A stretch of 11,496 nt of DNA from Ktedonobacter sp. (lineage in GTDB: Bacteria > Chloroflexota > Ktedonobacteria > Ktedonobacterales > Ktedonobacteraceae): the NCBI GenBank assembly GCA_003450555.1, contig DMFQ01000281.1, forward strand, positions 1 to 11,496. Direction: 5' to 3'. The first letter of the stretch is position 1, and the number at the start of each line of letters is the position of its first letter. The notes below the pieces were generated by a model. The model searched no databases. It was not told the DNA's origin and was given only the letters and a program-made list of their open reading frames with translations. A program made the translations under genes and the position numbers. Below, one piece after another: positions 1-7,994 of this stretch.

Positions 1-47
1 CTGGAGTGTAGCCGTGAGTGACTGAGTCACTCACGGCTACACTCCAG
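1..47. repeat. 47-base perfect palindrome downstream of cheA
   Basis: Bases 1-22 are the exact reverse complement of bases 26-47. The middle TGA adds one more pair, leaving a single central base, so this is a 23-bp perfect inverted repeat. On the minus strand it begins about 20 bases after the cheA stop codon, where a transcription terminator is expected. Any U-tract needed for an intrinsic terminator would lie beyond base 1 and cannot be seen. On the plus strand the hairpin is not followed by a clean T-run. It may be a terminator for the cluster or a copy of a dispersed palindromic repeat. Confidence 0.8.
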
Positions 48-66
48 GCGACACGTACGTATATTT

Positions 67-3000
67 TTAGCGAGCGGCTGCTCCATAGATGAGGCTGTTG
101 AGGATATTGATCAGTTCCTCATCTTGATATGGTTTGACGACGTACGAGTTGGCGCCTAACTGCATGGCACGCTGCTGGTGTTTCGTGGCAGCACGCGAGG
201 TCAGGACAACAAGCGGAAGTGTTCGATATTGTTCCTGAGCACGAACGGTGGAAATCAGTTCATAGCCATCCATGCGAGGCATTTCTATATCGAGCAATAC
301 GGCTGCTGGTGCTTGTCGGGAGATCATTTCCAGGGCCTCTACACCATCACGAGCCATCTGGACTTCCCAACCACGTTGTTTGAGCATATTACTGACCACA
401 CGGCGAACGCTCGGGCTATCGTCCACGACGAGCACGTGTTTTCCGTGCTCTGCCTGGGAAGGAGCTGGCACAGTCGGAGGTTTTGAGGCAGCGGCAGAGG
501 CTGTTTGCTGGCCAAGAATTGGCGAAGTGCCCGGGGTGCCTGCTCTAAAGTTTGTTTCCAGTGCTGGAACGCCCATACCATCACGATAAGCATGGAAAGT
601 TGTCGTAGCTGGAGCGCTCCCGAACAGTTTAGAACGAGTAGATAACAGTTCGATCAGCTCAAGGATGAGGACGACGCGGCCATTACCCATAACGGTTCCA
701 CCAGCTACACCATGAACGCTGCGCAAGTGAGGACCGAGATTCTTCATCACGACATCTAACTTACCCTTAATTTCGTCGACAACCAGAGCTACGCGGTTAC
801 CACCCGCGTTTACCAGGAGTAACGGCGCTTTATCGTCAATTGGGTCTTGCGGTAGCGATAAGAGTTGGGCCAGTGTATTCAATGGATAGAGATCGTTTTG
901 CGCCAGGACAGCCGGTTTGCCAGCAAGCGTTGAGCGCTTGAAGTTATCCAGGCGACCAATGGCTTCGACGAGTACGGTCGGAATAGCGAACTGCTGTTTA
1001 CCAGCCATTACCATCATAGCACCCTGAATGGCCAAGCTGGTGGGGAATTTCATTGTGAATGCAGTGCCCTGGCCTGGCATTGATTCAACGACAAGCGTCC
1101 CTCTAAGGCGAGATACACTATCACGCACGACATCGAGGCCAACACCGCGACCGCTTTCTTCGCTGAGTACTTCGGCAGTTGAGAAACCAGGACGGAAGAT
1201 CAGATCAATTATATCGCTATCAGCGAGCATTTGATCTTCTTGGATGAGTCCACGGGATATTGCGGCGTTGCGGACGCGCTCTGGATCGATACCGGCACCA
1301 TCGTCACGCACGGTGATGACGACCTGGTTTCCCTCATAAGAAGCGGAAAGTTTAATCTGGCCAGCGGGAGACTTGCCCTTCTGTACGCGCACTTCCGGCG
1401 TCTCAATGGCATGGTTTACGGCGTTACGCATCAAGTGGAGCAATGGCCCGGCAATCTCTTCATTGACGGTGCGATCGACTTCTGTATCTACACCTTCTAG
1501 AAGGAACTCGAACTCTTTATGCTGCTTGAGTGCGACGGCACGAGCAGAGCGGTAGAGGCGAGGTGTCATAGTCGAGAGAGGTACCAGGCGCGCTTTCATC
1601 AAACGATCCTGGAAGGTGGTATTGAGACGATTCTCACGAGAGAAGACGCCTTCACAATCTCGTATGACCGCATCCATCTCCGTGCTGAGGGTCGTCATAT
1701 CTGAGATACCCTCACTTAAACCACGAGCAAGCTGATGGAATTCGGTGTACCGGTCGAGTTCCAGTTCATCAAAATCCGCGAGATGTTCAGGTTCGGTGCG
1801 ATTTTTGTTGCCATTTCTGGAGAGTTTGCTTAGTAAGCCTTCGCCGGGCATTACCTGTACTGAATGGCCACTAGGCAGGGTTGCAGCTTCAAATCTGCTC
1901 TCAAGTTTTTGTCCCACATCTCGCAGGCGATTACTACTGATGCCGACATCGGAGACGAGCTGCACGAGGCGATTCACGCGCTCTTCCAGAATGCTGCGAT
2001 TCACGAGCTGTTCACCAAAAAGATTGACGAGTTCATCGAGTTTTTGGAGTCGCACGCGTACACTCAAGTCACTACGAGCGGCACGCTGGGCATTTGTCTC
2101 CGAAGGTTGAGTACCCGAGACGACACTTGCGGCAAAAGAACCGTCATCCATCAGGCCTTCTTCGTTCAGTTCATCGGCGTCAATATCTTCCGCGCCAGCA
2201 TCTGTGAGGGTACTTTGTTCACCGAGCAAATTCATGTAGCGAACGCGAAGCGACTTGACTCTTGCCTCTTCATCCTGTGGATTGATGCCTCTGCCTGTTA
2301 TGAGCAGATCAAGAGTCTCAGCTGTATCGAGGACGAGGCTGAGTACTTCGGGTGTGATCATGGTGGCGCCTTCCATGATACTCTCGAGAAGATCCTCAGA
2401 GATATGGGAAAGATCGGCAATAGCACGGAACCCCATCATAGCCGCGGCTCCCTTAAGTGTATGGGTGGCACGGCGAATGCCCTGAATGAGTTCACGATTT
2501 GTGGGGGATTTCTCTAAAGCGGCGACATGCATTATGATGGTCTGAAGGTGTTCTTCAGCCTCTAAACGGAAAATTTCCGTGGCCTCTTCACCAAAGTCCG
2601 CGGCAAAAGCGGAAGCAGAAGTCAATGGCTTCGGAACAGCAGGTTGAGGATGGGATGGTACGGCAGGATTTAGCGATGGCAAGGCCTCAGGTGCAAGGGA
2701 GACCTGTGGTGGTACAGATGGCAACGGGACTGACACGGTTGGTGGTGGAGTAAAGGTAGACTGTTGTGTTTCATGTACGGGCGCCTGAGTATTGAAGGTG
2801 GGCAGGCCGGTTGCCAGTCGCGCCTGATCAGCAAAGTTTGAAATACGCGGTGCTGATGGCACAGGCGGCACCAGAGTCTGTTGCATAGACGGATTCAGGA
2901 TATCTCCAACGCCATTGGTTATCTGGTTCAGGAAATCCTGGCGGACCTGTATCTCAATTTCACTACGAAGTCTGTCCTCCAGTTCTTGAAGGAATCCATC

Positions 3001-4725
3001 ATCCTCTGACCCGGAGACTCGTTCCTGCAACTGCCGCTTTGCCTCAAACTCCTGGCGAATTTCGCTACGTAATTGCCGTTCTAACTCGGAACGCGCAGCG
3101 AGGGTCAGGGGACGTGTTTCGTACTCGCGGCGTATTTCTTCACGTATCTTCGCCTCTTGTTCGCGGCGATATTCCTCACGAACAGATGCCTCAATTTCGG
3201 CACGAAGGGCCGCGGGATCGCCCTGCCGCTCAAAGGTTACTCGCTCACGCATCGCTTCCGCTTCACGTGCGACGCGCATCTCCCAAGGGGTCCATCCCTG
3301 GTCATGTGTAAAGGTATGCGAAGAGTTTTGGGCCTGCAACTGCTGAAAGACATCGCCGCACGACGCTATAGAGGCAGTTAATTGTCGCAAGGCAATACTG
3401 ATCTGCTCATCTGTCATCTCAACGCCACTGGTAATCTGGGTGAGGAGATCAAGCACCTTCTTCAGTTTGGTATTTGAGACCCACATAACAGACAGGGGCA
3501 GATAGCGCCTCACTTGATCGGGGCTATTGCGGAGATTGAGTCCCATTGCCTCTCCGGCCCAATCCTCCATACGATCAAGGGCATCTCTGGAGCCATCGAG
3601 GAAGCCTTTAAATTCGGTACGCTGGCCTTCGATTATGGTTACAGTCATGCGCAACTGCTGGAGCAACTGCTGGAGAGATGAGGCCTGTGCTTCTATGGAG
3701 CGCGTCTCCTCGTGCATTTCGTTGAAGGCCACTGGGAGCATAAGCTCAGCTGGGGTTATGGGAAGTACGGGAGTAACTGGCGCAGACGGTGTGACGAACG
3801 AGGGTTGTTTGGGATCAGTAGCACTCTCTTGCTCGAAACCTGAATATGAATTGCTCTCATGCTCAAGAGGTGGAGGCGCTACTGGTGATTCAGCAGGATT
3901 ATAGTGAGAAGATACTGACTCTACAGGAGGTACGGGATGGGCGGCTGTAGTAGCAACCAATATTTCCCAGGCACTTGGACTTACCGGTTCTGGTTCTGGC
4001 GCAAGGATTGTTTCAGGTTGGGCAAGTTCAGCAGTCTGTTCTTCAAAATATGAAACTGGTGTTTGTTGTACCTGTTCTGCTTGATAGGTAGGATCAGTTG
4101 GTACAGGTTCAGCAGGTGCAATCTCCTCTGGCCAGGCGCTGTCTTCATCTGTTGTCACAGATGGGATGCGGAAGGAAGCCAAAACTTCGTCAAATGATGG
4201 CAGCGAGGTTATTGAGGAGACCGCTGGTGCAGTTAGCTCAGGTATATCGTCAGTAAAGGAGGGTGGCAGCGAGGCCGACGGGGCCTGTACATTACTAACG
4301 TTGCCATTCGCGGCTGCTTGTGATGAAGAGTCAATATTAGCCCTATAGCGAACATAATCAGCATCATCTTCTGCCATGATAGCTTCTTCGTCGATGCCTT
4401 CATGTATGCCTCGCAGGAGCTGGTGCATTCTCCCAAGAGAGCGTTGCAAAAGCTCGAGGCCTGGAACATCCAGGGTAGATACACCATCTAACGCGTCCCC
4501 GAGGATATCTTCCATACCATGAGCGACGTGTGCCAGACCAGGAAAATCCATCATCGAGGCAGAACCACCAATAGTATGGGTACGACGATACGTCTCCTCT
4601 ATAGCGTCCATGTCGCCGGGAGAGTGTGCCAGGCGTTCAAGGTTTGTTTCAATTTCTGGCAAATAACTATTTACTTCTTCGATAAACGAATCGAGTACTG
4701 AAAGTTTATCAAATGTATTCGACAT
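67..4725 (-). CDS. cheA: Hybrid chemotaxis histidine kinase CheA (ChpA/PilL/PixL type, two Hpt domains plus receiver)
   Basis: Cytoplasmic kinase that takes its signal from the MCP-CheW array, autophosphorylates Hpt histidines and passes phosphate to receivers. In residues counted from the ATG at 4725 (1552 aa): Hpt1 about 1-115 (THTIGGSA, H50); Pro/Ser/Glu-rich linker; charged helical stretch 481-601 rich in Arg and Glu; second Pro-rich linker; Hpt2 about 705-815 (THTLKGAA, H755); dimerisation region from about 885 with a hydrophilic insert; HATPase_c about 1055-1225 (N box around N1101, DDGAG at D1141, GRGVGLDVV); CheW-like domain about 1230-1362; receiver about 1428-1545 (D1435/D1436, phospho-acceptor D1479, KPY). 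CheA proteins are usually 650-750 aa, so this is more than double. The upstream GTG at 4740 would add five residues; neither start has a clear Shine-Dalgarno, and ATG begins at the normal Hpt edge. A terminator-like hairpin precedes the gene, so its expression may be partly separate from the genes upstream. Confidence 0.96.
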   Translation of the reverse strand: MSNTFDKLSVLDSFIEEVNSYLPEIETNLERLAHSPGDMDAIEETYRRTHTIGGSASMMDFPGLAHVAHGMEDILGDALDGVSTLDVPGLELLQRSLGRMHQLLRGIHEGIDEEAIMAEDDADYVRYRANIDSSSQAAANGNVSNVQAPSASLPPSFTDDIPELTAPAVSSITSLPSFDEVLASFRIPSVTTDEDSAWPEEIAPAEPVPTDPTYQAEQVQQTPVSYFEEQTAELAQPETILAPEPEPVSPSAWEILVATTAAHPVPPVESVSSHYNPAESPVAPPPLEHESNSYSGFEQESATDPKQPSFVTPSAPVTPVLPITPAELMLPVAFNEMHEETRSIEAQASSLQQLLQQLRMTVTIIEGQRTEFKGFLDGSRDALDRMEDWAGEAMGLNLRNSPDQVRRYLPLSVMWVSNTKLKKVLDLLTQITSGVEMTDEQISIALRQLTASIASCGDVFQQLQAQNSSHTFTHDQGWTPWEMRVAREAEAMRERVTFERQGDPAALRAEIEASVREEYRREQEAKIREEIRREYETRPLTLAARSELERQLRSEIRQEFEAKRQLQERVSGSEDDGFLQELEDRLRSEIEIQVRQDFLNQITNGVGDILNPSMQQTLVPPVPSAPRISNFADQARLATGLPTFNTQAPVHETQQSTFTPPPTVSVPLPSVPPQVSLAPEALPSLNPAVPSHPQPAVPKPLTSASAFAADFGEEATEIFRLEAEEHLQTIIMHVAALEKSPTNRELIQGIRRATHTLKGAAAMMGFRAIADLSHISEDLLESIMEGATMITPEVLSLVLDTAETLDLLITGRGINPQDEEARVKSLRVRYMNLLGEQSTLTDAGAEDIDADELNEEGLMDDGSFAASVVSGTQPSETNAQRAARSDLSVRVRLQKLDELVNLFGEQLVNRSILEERVNRLVQLVSDVGISSNRLRDVGQKLESRFEAATLPSGHSVQVMPGEGLLSKLSRNGNKNRTEPEHLADFDELELDRYTEFHQLARGLSEGISDMTTLSTEMDAVIRDCEGVFSRENRLNTTFQDRLMKARLVPLSTMTPRLYRSARAVALKQHKEFEFLLEGVDTEVDRTVNEEIAGPLLHLMRNAVNHAIETPEVRVQKGKSPAGQIKLSASYEGNQVVITVRDDGAGIDPERVRNAAISRGLIQEDQMLADSDIIDLIFRPGFSTAEVLSEESGRGVGLDVVRDSVSRLRGTLVVESMPGQGTAFTMKFPTSLAIQGAMMVMAGKQQFAIPTVLVEAIGRLDNFKRSTLAGKPAVLAQNDLYPLNTLAQLLSLPQDPIDDKAPLLLVNAGGNRVALVVDEIKGKLDVVMKNLGPHLRSVHGVAGGTVMGNGRVVLILELIELLSTRSKLFGSAPATTTFHAYRDGMGVPALETNFRAGTPGTSPILGQQTASAAASKPPTVPAPSQAEHGKHVLVVDDSPSVRRVVSNMLKQRGWEVQMARDGVEALEMISRQAPAAVLLDIEMPRMDGYELISTVRAQEQYRTLPLVVLTSRAATKHQQRAMQLGANSYVVKPYQDEELINILNSLIYGAAAR

Positions 4726-4767
4726 TTTGCGCGTACCCACTTTTTCTAGTTACACATTCCAGGATAC

Positions 4768-4799
4768 AAAAAAGGTTCTCGGGGGACACCCCCGAACCT
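4768..4799 (-). terminator. Intrinsic terminator-like hairpin between the MCP gene and cheA
   Basis: On the minus strand, AGGTTCGGGGG (4789-4799) pairs with CCCCC plus GAACCT (4773-4785) across a three-base loop, with a two-base bulge at 4779-4780. Six T follow at once (4768-4773). This is the standard form of a rho-independent terminator and lies about 90 bases after the MCP stop codon. It leaves only about 42 bases before the cheA ATG, in which I see no convincing promoter. It is therefore either a partial terminator that lowers cheA expression or a repeat element inserted between co-transcribed genes. Confidence 0.7.
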
Positions 4800-4803
4800 C
4801 CCG

Positions 4804-4824
4804 GCAAGGGGCTTTGCCCCCTGC
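4804..4824. repeat. Second GC-rich hairpin beside the terminator
   Basis: Bases 4804-4812 pair with 4816-4824 around a TTT loop: GGGGC/GCCCC, then one A-C mismatch, then three more pairs. It lies five bases from the terminator-like hairpin at 4773-4799. The two GC-rich stem-loops in tandem resemble a REP-type intergenic repeat. Whether it occurs elsewhere in the genome cannot be told from this window. Confidence 0.5.
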
Positions 4825-4887
4825 AGCCCTATTCTATTTGCAAGGAGCAAAGACCCCTCCATCCTTTGAATTGTGTAGCTCAGTTAG

Positions 4888-7158
4888 TTACTGACCAAAC
4901 TGCCCATTATTTGGGGAAGAAGGCTGGTCCTGGCCAAACTGTGATTGACTTTGATTCTGCTGAGAACCTCTTTGCCAGCGTTGGTAAGAGGCTTGAGATT
5001 GCGCTGGCTGCTGGTTACGCAGCGAGCCAGAATTTTGTTGTTGATTAGCTCCCTGGTTCGGGGGGAGAAAGCTTTGTTGTCCCTGACTGCTAAAACCAGG
5101 CATTCCACCAAATTGTTGCTGGTCAGCGAAACCCTGTTCTTGCTCAAAGCCACCAAATTCGTCTAAGCCAGGTTGGTTACCGAAGGACTGTCGACCACCA
5201 AAATCTTGCTGATACTGGTTGCCAAACGGCTGCTGTCCACCAAAGCTTTGTTGATTATTAAACGAGGGTTGCGTACCAAATCCCTGCTGGTACTGGTTAT
5301 CAAATGAAGGTTCGCCGAAACCCTGCTGGCCATCGAATGAAGGTTCGCTGAAACCTTGCTGACCATCAAAAGACTGTCCCGCAAACATTTGTGAATTGCC
5401 ATAAGCCTGTTGGCCAAAATCCGGCTGAGCGGCGAAAGATGGCTGACCAAAACCGGGTTGGCTTTGGCTATTGAAAGATTGCGGTGCATTAAAGTTCTGC
5501 TGATTATTAAACGCAGGCTGCCCGAAATCTTGCTGATTATTATAGGAGAACTGACCCTTGCGACTTGAGAGCGCGACCAGCGAAGCGGAATTGCCAATGC
5601 CAGACAGCGGAGGGAAATTGCCAGAGGTATCCTGCGCCCAATCGTTTTCGGAAGCTGGACCAAGGGCTGGCTGGAAGAACTGATTGCCATTTCCTCCCTG
5701 TAGTTCTGTCACAGAGGTCATACTTGGGAATGATGCCATCACGTCGCCGCGTTCCGGTAAGCGGAAGGTTGAGACGGAGGCACGGAGTTGCTCAGTAAGC
5801 TCGGCGAGATAGCTCATGCTAGCAGCGGCTTCCTGGGTACCGATGTTGGTCTGGCGAGTAATGTCGGAGATTTGGCCCATGGAGACAGCAACAGCCTCGG
5901 AGACGGTTGTCTGTTCATTCGCAGCACGAGCAATGCCGTCAATCATTTGCGCCTGCCGTTCTACAGCAGTGAAAATCGAGTTCAATGAACGTCCAGCTTC
6001 ATCAGCGAGTTGCGATCCCTTGACGACTTCTTGCGTGCTATCTTCCATAGCTACAACTGCTTCATATGTATCGCCCTGGATACTCTTGACGAGGGTATCG
6101 ATACGCTTGGTAGACTCGGTTGAACGTTCGGCGAGAAGGCGGATCTCGTCAGCGACGACAGCAAAGCCACGGCCATGTTCACCAGCCATGGCTGACTGAA
6201 TGGCGGCGTTGAGAGCCAGGAGGTTAGTTTGATCCGCGATGTCTTCGATGATACGAACAATTTCACCGATTTCGTTGGAGCGCTCACCAAGACGTTTAAT
6301 TTTCTTCGAGGTCTCCTGAACGTTTTCACGAATGACGACCATACCTTCAATCGTCTGGCGAACGGAGCGTTGACCGCTATTGGCGTTGTGCAAAGCTTCC
6401 TGAGCAGCTTCAGCACTGAGTTGCGCATTGCGTGCCACGTTTTGGATGAAGATAGCCAGCGCTTCGACGGCTTCGGTGGTTTGAGAAATTTGTGACACCT
6501 GAGTCTCAGATGCGTGAGTGAGTTCATCGGAGCGATCAATAATGCGACGAGTAGCGTTCGTCACCTGTACAGCGGTGGTTTGAACGCGTCCGACGACTTT
6601 CGCAAGCTCCTCGATCATATAGTTGAACGAGTCGGCCAGAACGCCGAGGGTATCCGGCGTTACTTCGGCTTGAACGCGCAGGTCGCCATCACCAACTGCG
6701 CTTACTTCCTGGAGCAGTTTCTCGATCTGTGATTGAAGCGCAGCGGCATCATTGCCAGTGGAGCTAAACGTAGCTCCACTTTGCAAGGTTCCTTGACTAT
6801 CAAGAAGTGAATTCAGCGACATCGACAGCATGGCGAACTCGTCGTCACCGTTGAACGTAGCGCGAACAGTGCGATCTCCGCCAGCATAATCACGACAAAC
6901 ATCAACGAGTCCAAGTAGCCGGCTTTTCACTTCGCGCTGAACAAAATAATTGATGGTCATCACGCCGATCAAGGCCACGATTGCACAGGCAACAACAACC
7001 AGTACAAACGTGGCAGCATCGCTGCTAGTCGTAATTCGTTGAGAGACAAATACTCCGAGAAAAGCGATCATAACGACTGGAATTGCTGCTGATAGAAATA
7101 GCCCCCATTGCATCAGCGTATTGACAGTCATTCCGCCTCTATTGCGATCAGGATTCAT
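4888..7158 (-). CDS. PilJ-like methyl-accepting chemotaxis protein with a Q/N/F/G-rich C-terminal tail
   Basis: Inner-membrane chemoreceptor that would control the CheA kinase through CheW. 756 aa: two membrane segments at about 17-38 and 49-71 with only some ten residues between them, so there is no external sensor domain; HAMP about 72-122; a second HAMP-like segment about 145-190; four-helix signalling domain about 215-465. The hairpin tip at 305-332 reads [20 protein letters not shown] then [12 protein letters not shown], with Q-S-M where classical MCPs have E-A-R; I recall this as the PilJ-like version. Residues from about 537 to 756 are low complexity, dominated by Gln, Asn, Phe, Gly and Ser with QQxFG and PSF words. 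No NWETF-type CheR tether ends the protein. The ATG has AGGAGG seven bases upstream. It lies between cheW and cheA, as expected for a shared array. Confidence 0.96.
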   Translation of the reverse strand: MNPDRNRGGMTVNTLMQWGLFLSAAIPVVMIAFLGVFVSQRITTSSDAATFVLVVVACAIVALIGVMTINYFVQREVKSRLLGLVDVCRDYAGGDRTVRATFNGDDEFAMLSMSLNSLLDSQGTLQSGATFSSTGNDAAALQSQIEKLLQEVSAVGDGDLRVQAEVTPDTLGVLADSFNYMIEELAKVVGRVQTTAVQVTNATRRIIDRSDELTHASETQVSQISQTTEAVEALAIFIQNVARNAQLSAEAAQEALHNANSGQRSVRQTIEGMVVIRENVQETSKKIKRLGERSNEIGEIVRIIEDIADQTNLLALNAAIQSAMAGEHGRGFAVVADEIRLLAERSTESTKRIDTLVKSIQGDTYEAVVAMEDSTQEVVKGSQLADEAGRSLNSIFTAVERQAQMIDGIARAANEQTTVSEAVAVSMGQISDITRQTNIGTQEAAASMSYLAELTEQLRASVSTFRLPERGDVMASFPSMTSVTELQGGNGNQFFQPALGPASENDWAQDTSGNFPPLSGIGNSASLVALSSRKGQFSYNNQQDFGQPAFNNQQNFNAPQSFNSQSQPGFGQPSFAAQPDFGQQAYGNSQMFAGQSFDGQQGFSEPSFDGQQGFGEPSFDNQYQQGFGTQPSFNNQQSFGGQQPFGNQYQQDFGGRQSFGNQPGLDEFGGFEQEQGFADQQQFGGMPGFSSQGQQSFLPPNQGANQQQNSGSLRNQQPAQSQASYQRWQRGSQQNQSQSQFGQDQPSSPNNGQFGQ
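4891..5550 (-). other. Prion-like, FG-rich low-complexity tail of the MCP
   Basis: This part of the MCP gene encodes about 220 residues with almost no aliphatic or charged residues. Repeated words are QQ-x-[10 protein letters not shown]-x-F and GFGEPSF. Composition is like yeast prion domains or FG-nucleoporin repeats. It follows the signalling domain directly after a short Ser/Thr/Pro-containing linker and should extend into the cytoplasm. The reading frame stays open through the whole stretch to the stop codon at 4888-4890. Confidence 0.85.
5301..5366 (-). repeat. 33-bp tandem duplication in the MCP tail
   Basis: Bases 5301-5333 and 5334-5366 are near-identical 33-base units, each coding 11 residues of the type [11 protein letters not shown]. 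The flanking segments are more diverged copies of the same pattern. Recent slippage or unequal recombination is the likely origin. The unit is a multiple of three, so the frame is kept. Confidence 0.75.
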
Positions 7159-7165
7159 CGCCAGG

Positions 7166-7171
7166 CCTCCT
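7166..7171 (-). promoter_or_regulatory. Ribosome binding site of the MCP gene
   Basis: The minus strand reads AGGAGG, followed by seven bases and then the ATG at 7158. This full-consensus Shine-Dalgarno fixes the MCP start. Confidence 0.85.
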
Positions 7172-7222
7172 GTGTGTAAAAAGTACGTCTATAAGTACAA
7201 TCATTCGTTAAAGAAGGAAATA

Positions 7223-7906
7223 TCATTGTAGGGCTTCATAACGCTGCATCTTTTCTGAGAAAAGCAGACGCGCGGCATCTATCAACACAATCACACGTTT
7301 ATTGATCAACGCAATCCCAGAAGCATAGGGGATAGCCCATTGTGGTATAGCGGTCTGGCGTACACTTATGCTGGTAATAGCGGTGGGGTGAATTGGTATC
7401 ATTTCACTGACACCGTCCACAACCAGGCAAATCACCATCTCATTGTAATGCACCGACAACAAACGAGTTCGTGGATTGTAGGGCAACTGCTCCATATCCA
7501 GAAAGCTGCGAAAATCGACCACAGAGGCGATTGAGCCGCGCAAATTAATCACACCTCTAATCCAGGAGGTAACATTAGGAACAGGGGTGACATCAACTAA
7601 GCGTTCTACGCCCTGAATATGTTCAGCTTTGAAAGCAAACTCGCGATCCAGGAGTGAGAAGGTCAAATATTGCTCGCTAATAACCTCAGTTGAAGTTTCT
7701 TCCTGAGCGACATTAGCTGAACGAGATTGTGAGATTTGTGCAATCTGGGACTGCAATGCCAGCACAGAAGAAGCGTGGGAGATACGCTGACGCTCACGCG
7801 ATTCTTCAGAGAGACCGTTCAATTGTGTACTTGATTGCTGTGCAGCTGACATAGTTTGTGCAGCCAAAGCATCACGTTGCCGCATTTTTAGATCATCGCT
7901 GGCCAC
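7223..7906 (-). CDS. cheW: CheW-like adaptor protein
   Basis: Scaffold protein that links receptors to CheA in the array. I place the start at the GTG at 7904-7906 (227 aa) because AAGGAG stands seven bases before it; the frame is open back to 7945, but that part has no ribosome site and an atypical Cys/Arg-rich peptide. Residues 1-70 are a polar, Gln/Ser/Ala-rich extension. The CheW domain runs from about 73 to 215, with recognisable pieces YLTFSLLDREFAFKAEHIQG, WIRGVINLRGSIASVVDFR and, near the end, an INKRVIVLIDAARLL strand-helix. About 64 bases separate it from the MCP gene downstream, in the usual order. The N-terminal extension is longer than in E. coli-type CheW (about 165 aa). Confidence 0.93.
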   Translation of the reverse strand: MASDDLKMRQRDALAAQTMSAAQQSSTQLNGLSEESRERQRISHASSVLALQSQIAQISQSRSANVAQEETSTEVISEQYLTFSLLDREFAFKAEHIQGVERLVDVTPVPNVTSWIRGVINLRGSIASVVDFRSFLDMEQLPYNPRTRLLSVHYNEMVICLVVDGVSEMIPIHPTAITSISVRQTAIPQWAIPYASGIALINKRVIVLIDAARLLFSEKMQRYEALQ

Positions 7907-7913
7907 AAAATAA

Positions 7914-7919
7914 CTCCTT
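7914..7919 (-). promoter_or_regulatory. Ribosome binding site deciding the cheW GTG start
   Basis: AAGGAG on the minus strand, seven bases before GTG at 7904-7906. It shows that translation begins 13 codons inside the longest open frame. Confidence 0.8.
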
Positions 7920-7957
7920 GGGCGACAACACCGATCGCCGGGCACAATTTTCTAAAG

Positions 7958-7989
7958 GTACAATGATGGTACACACTTAGAGTACAATG
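7958..7989. repeat. Paired GTACAATG words upstream of cheW
   Basis: GTACAATG occurs at 7958-7965 and again at 7982-7989, 24 bases apart start to start, with a further GTAC between them (7969-7972). GTACAATC appears in the next gap, before the MCP gene (7195-7202). The words could be promoter parts (TTGTAC on the minus strand) or a regulator's binding site. The evidence is only their recurrence in non-coding gaps. Confidence 0.3.
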
Positions 7990-7994
7990 CATTT

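Noticed and set aside
1864-2517. 217-codon plus-strand open frame
   Set aside because: Lies wholly opposite the CheA Hpt2 and dimerisation region, whose conserved motifs are unmistakable; the plus-strand peptide has no recognisable domain.
4873-4892. tRNA-like GTAGCTCAGTTAGTTA string
   Set aside because: Resembles a tRNA D-arm, but no acceptor stem, anticodon arm or T-loop can be built around it, and it overlaps the MCP stop codon.
5163-5690. 175-codon minus-strand frame overlapping the MCP tail
   Set aside because: Off-frame reading of the low-complexity repeat; the MCP frame is continuous from its conserved domain through the tail to its stop.
6051-6539. 162-codon minus-strand frame within the MCP
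   Set aside because: Off-frame copy of the conserved MCP signalling domain, with no ribosome site and Lys/Arg-rich nonsense composition.
7907-7945. N-terminal extension of CheW to the GTG at 7945
   Set aside because: AAGGAG stands at the right distance from the inner GTG at 7906 and lies inside this extension; the upstream start has no ribosome site.
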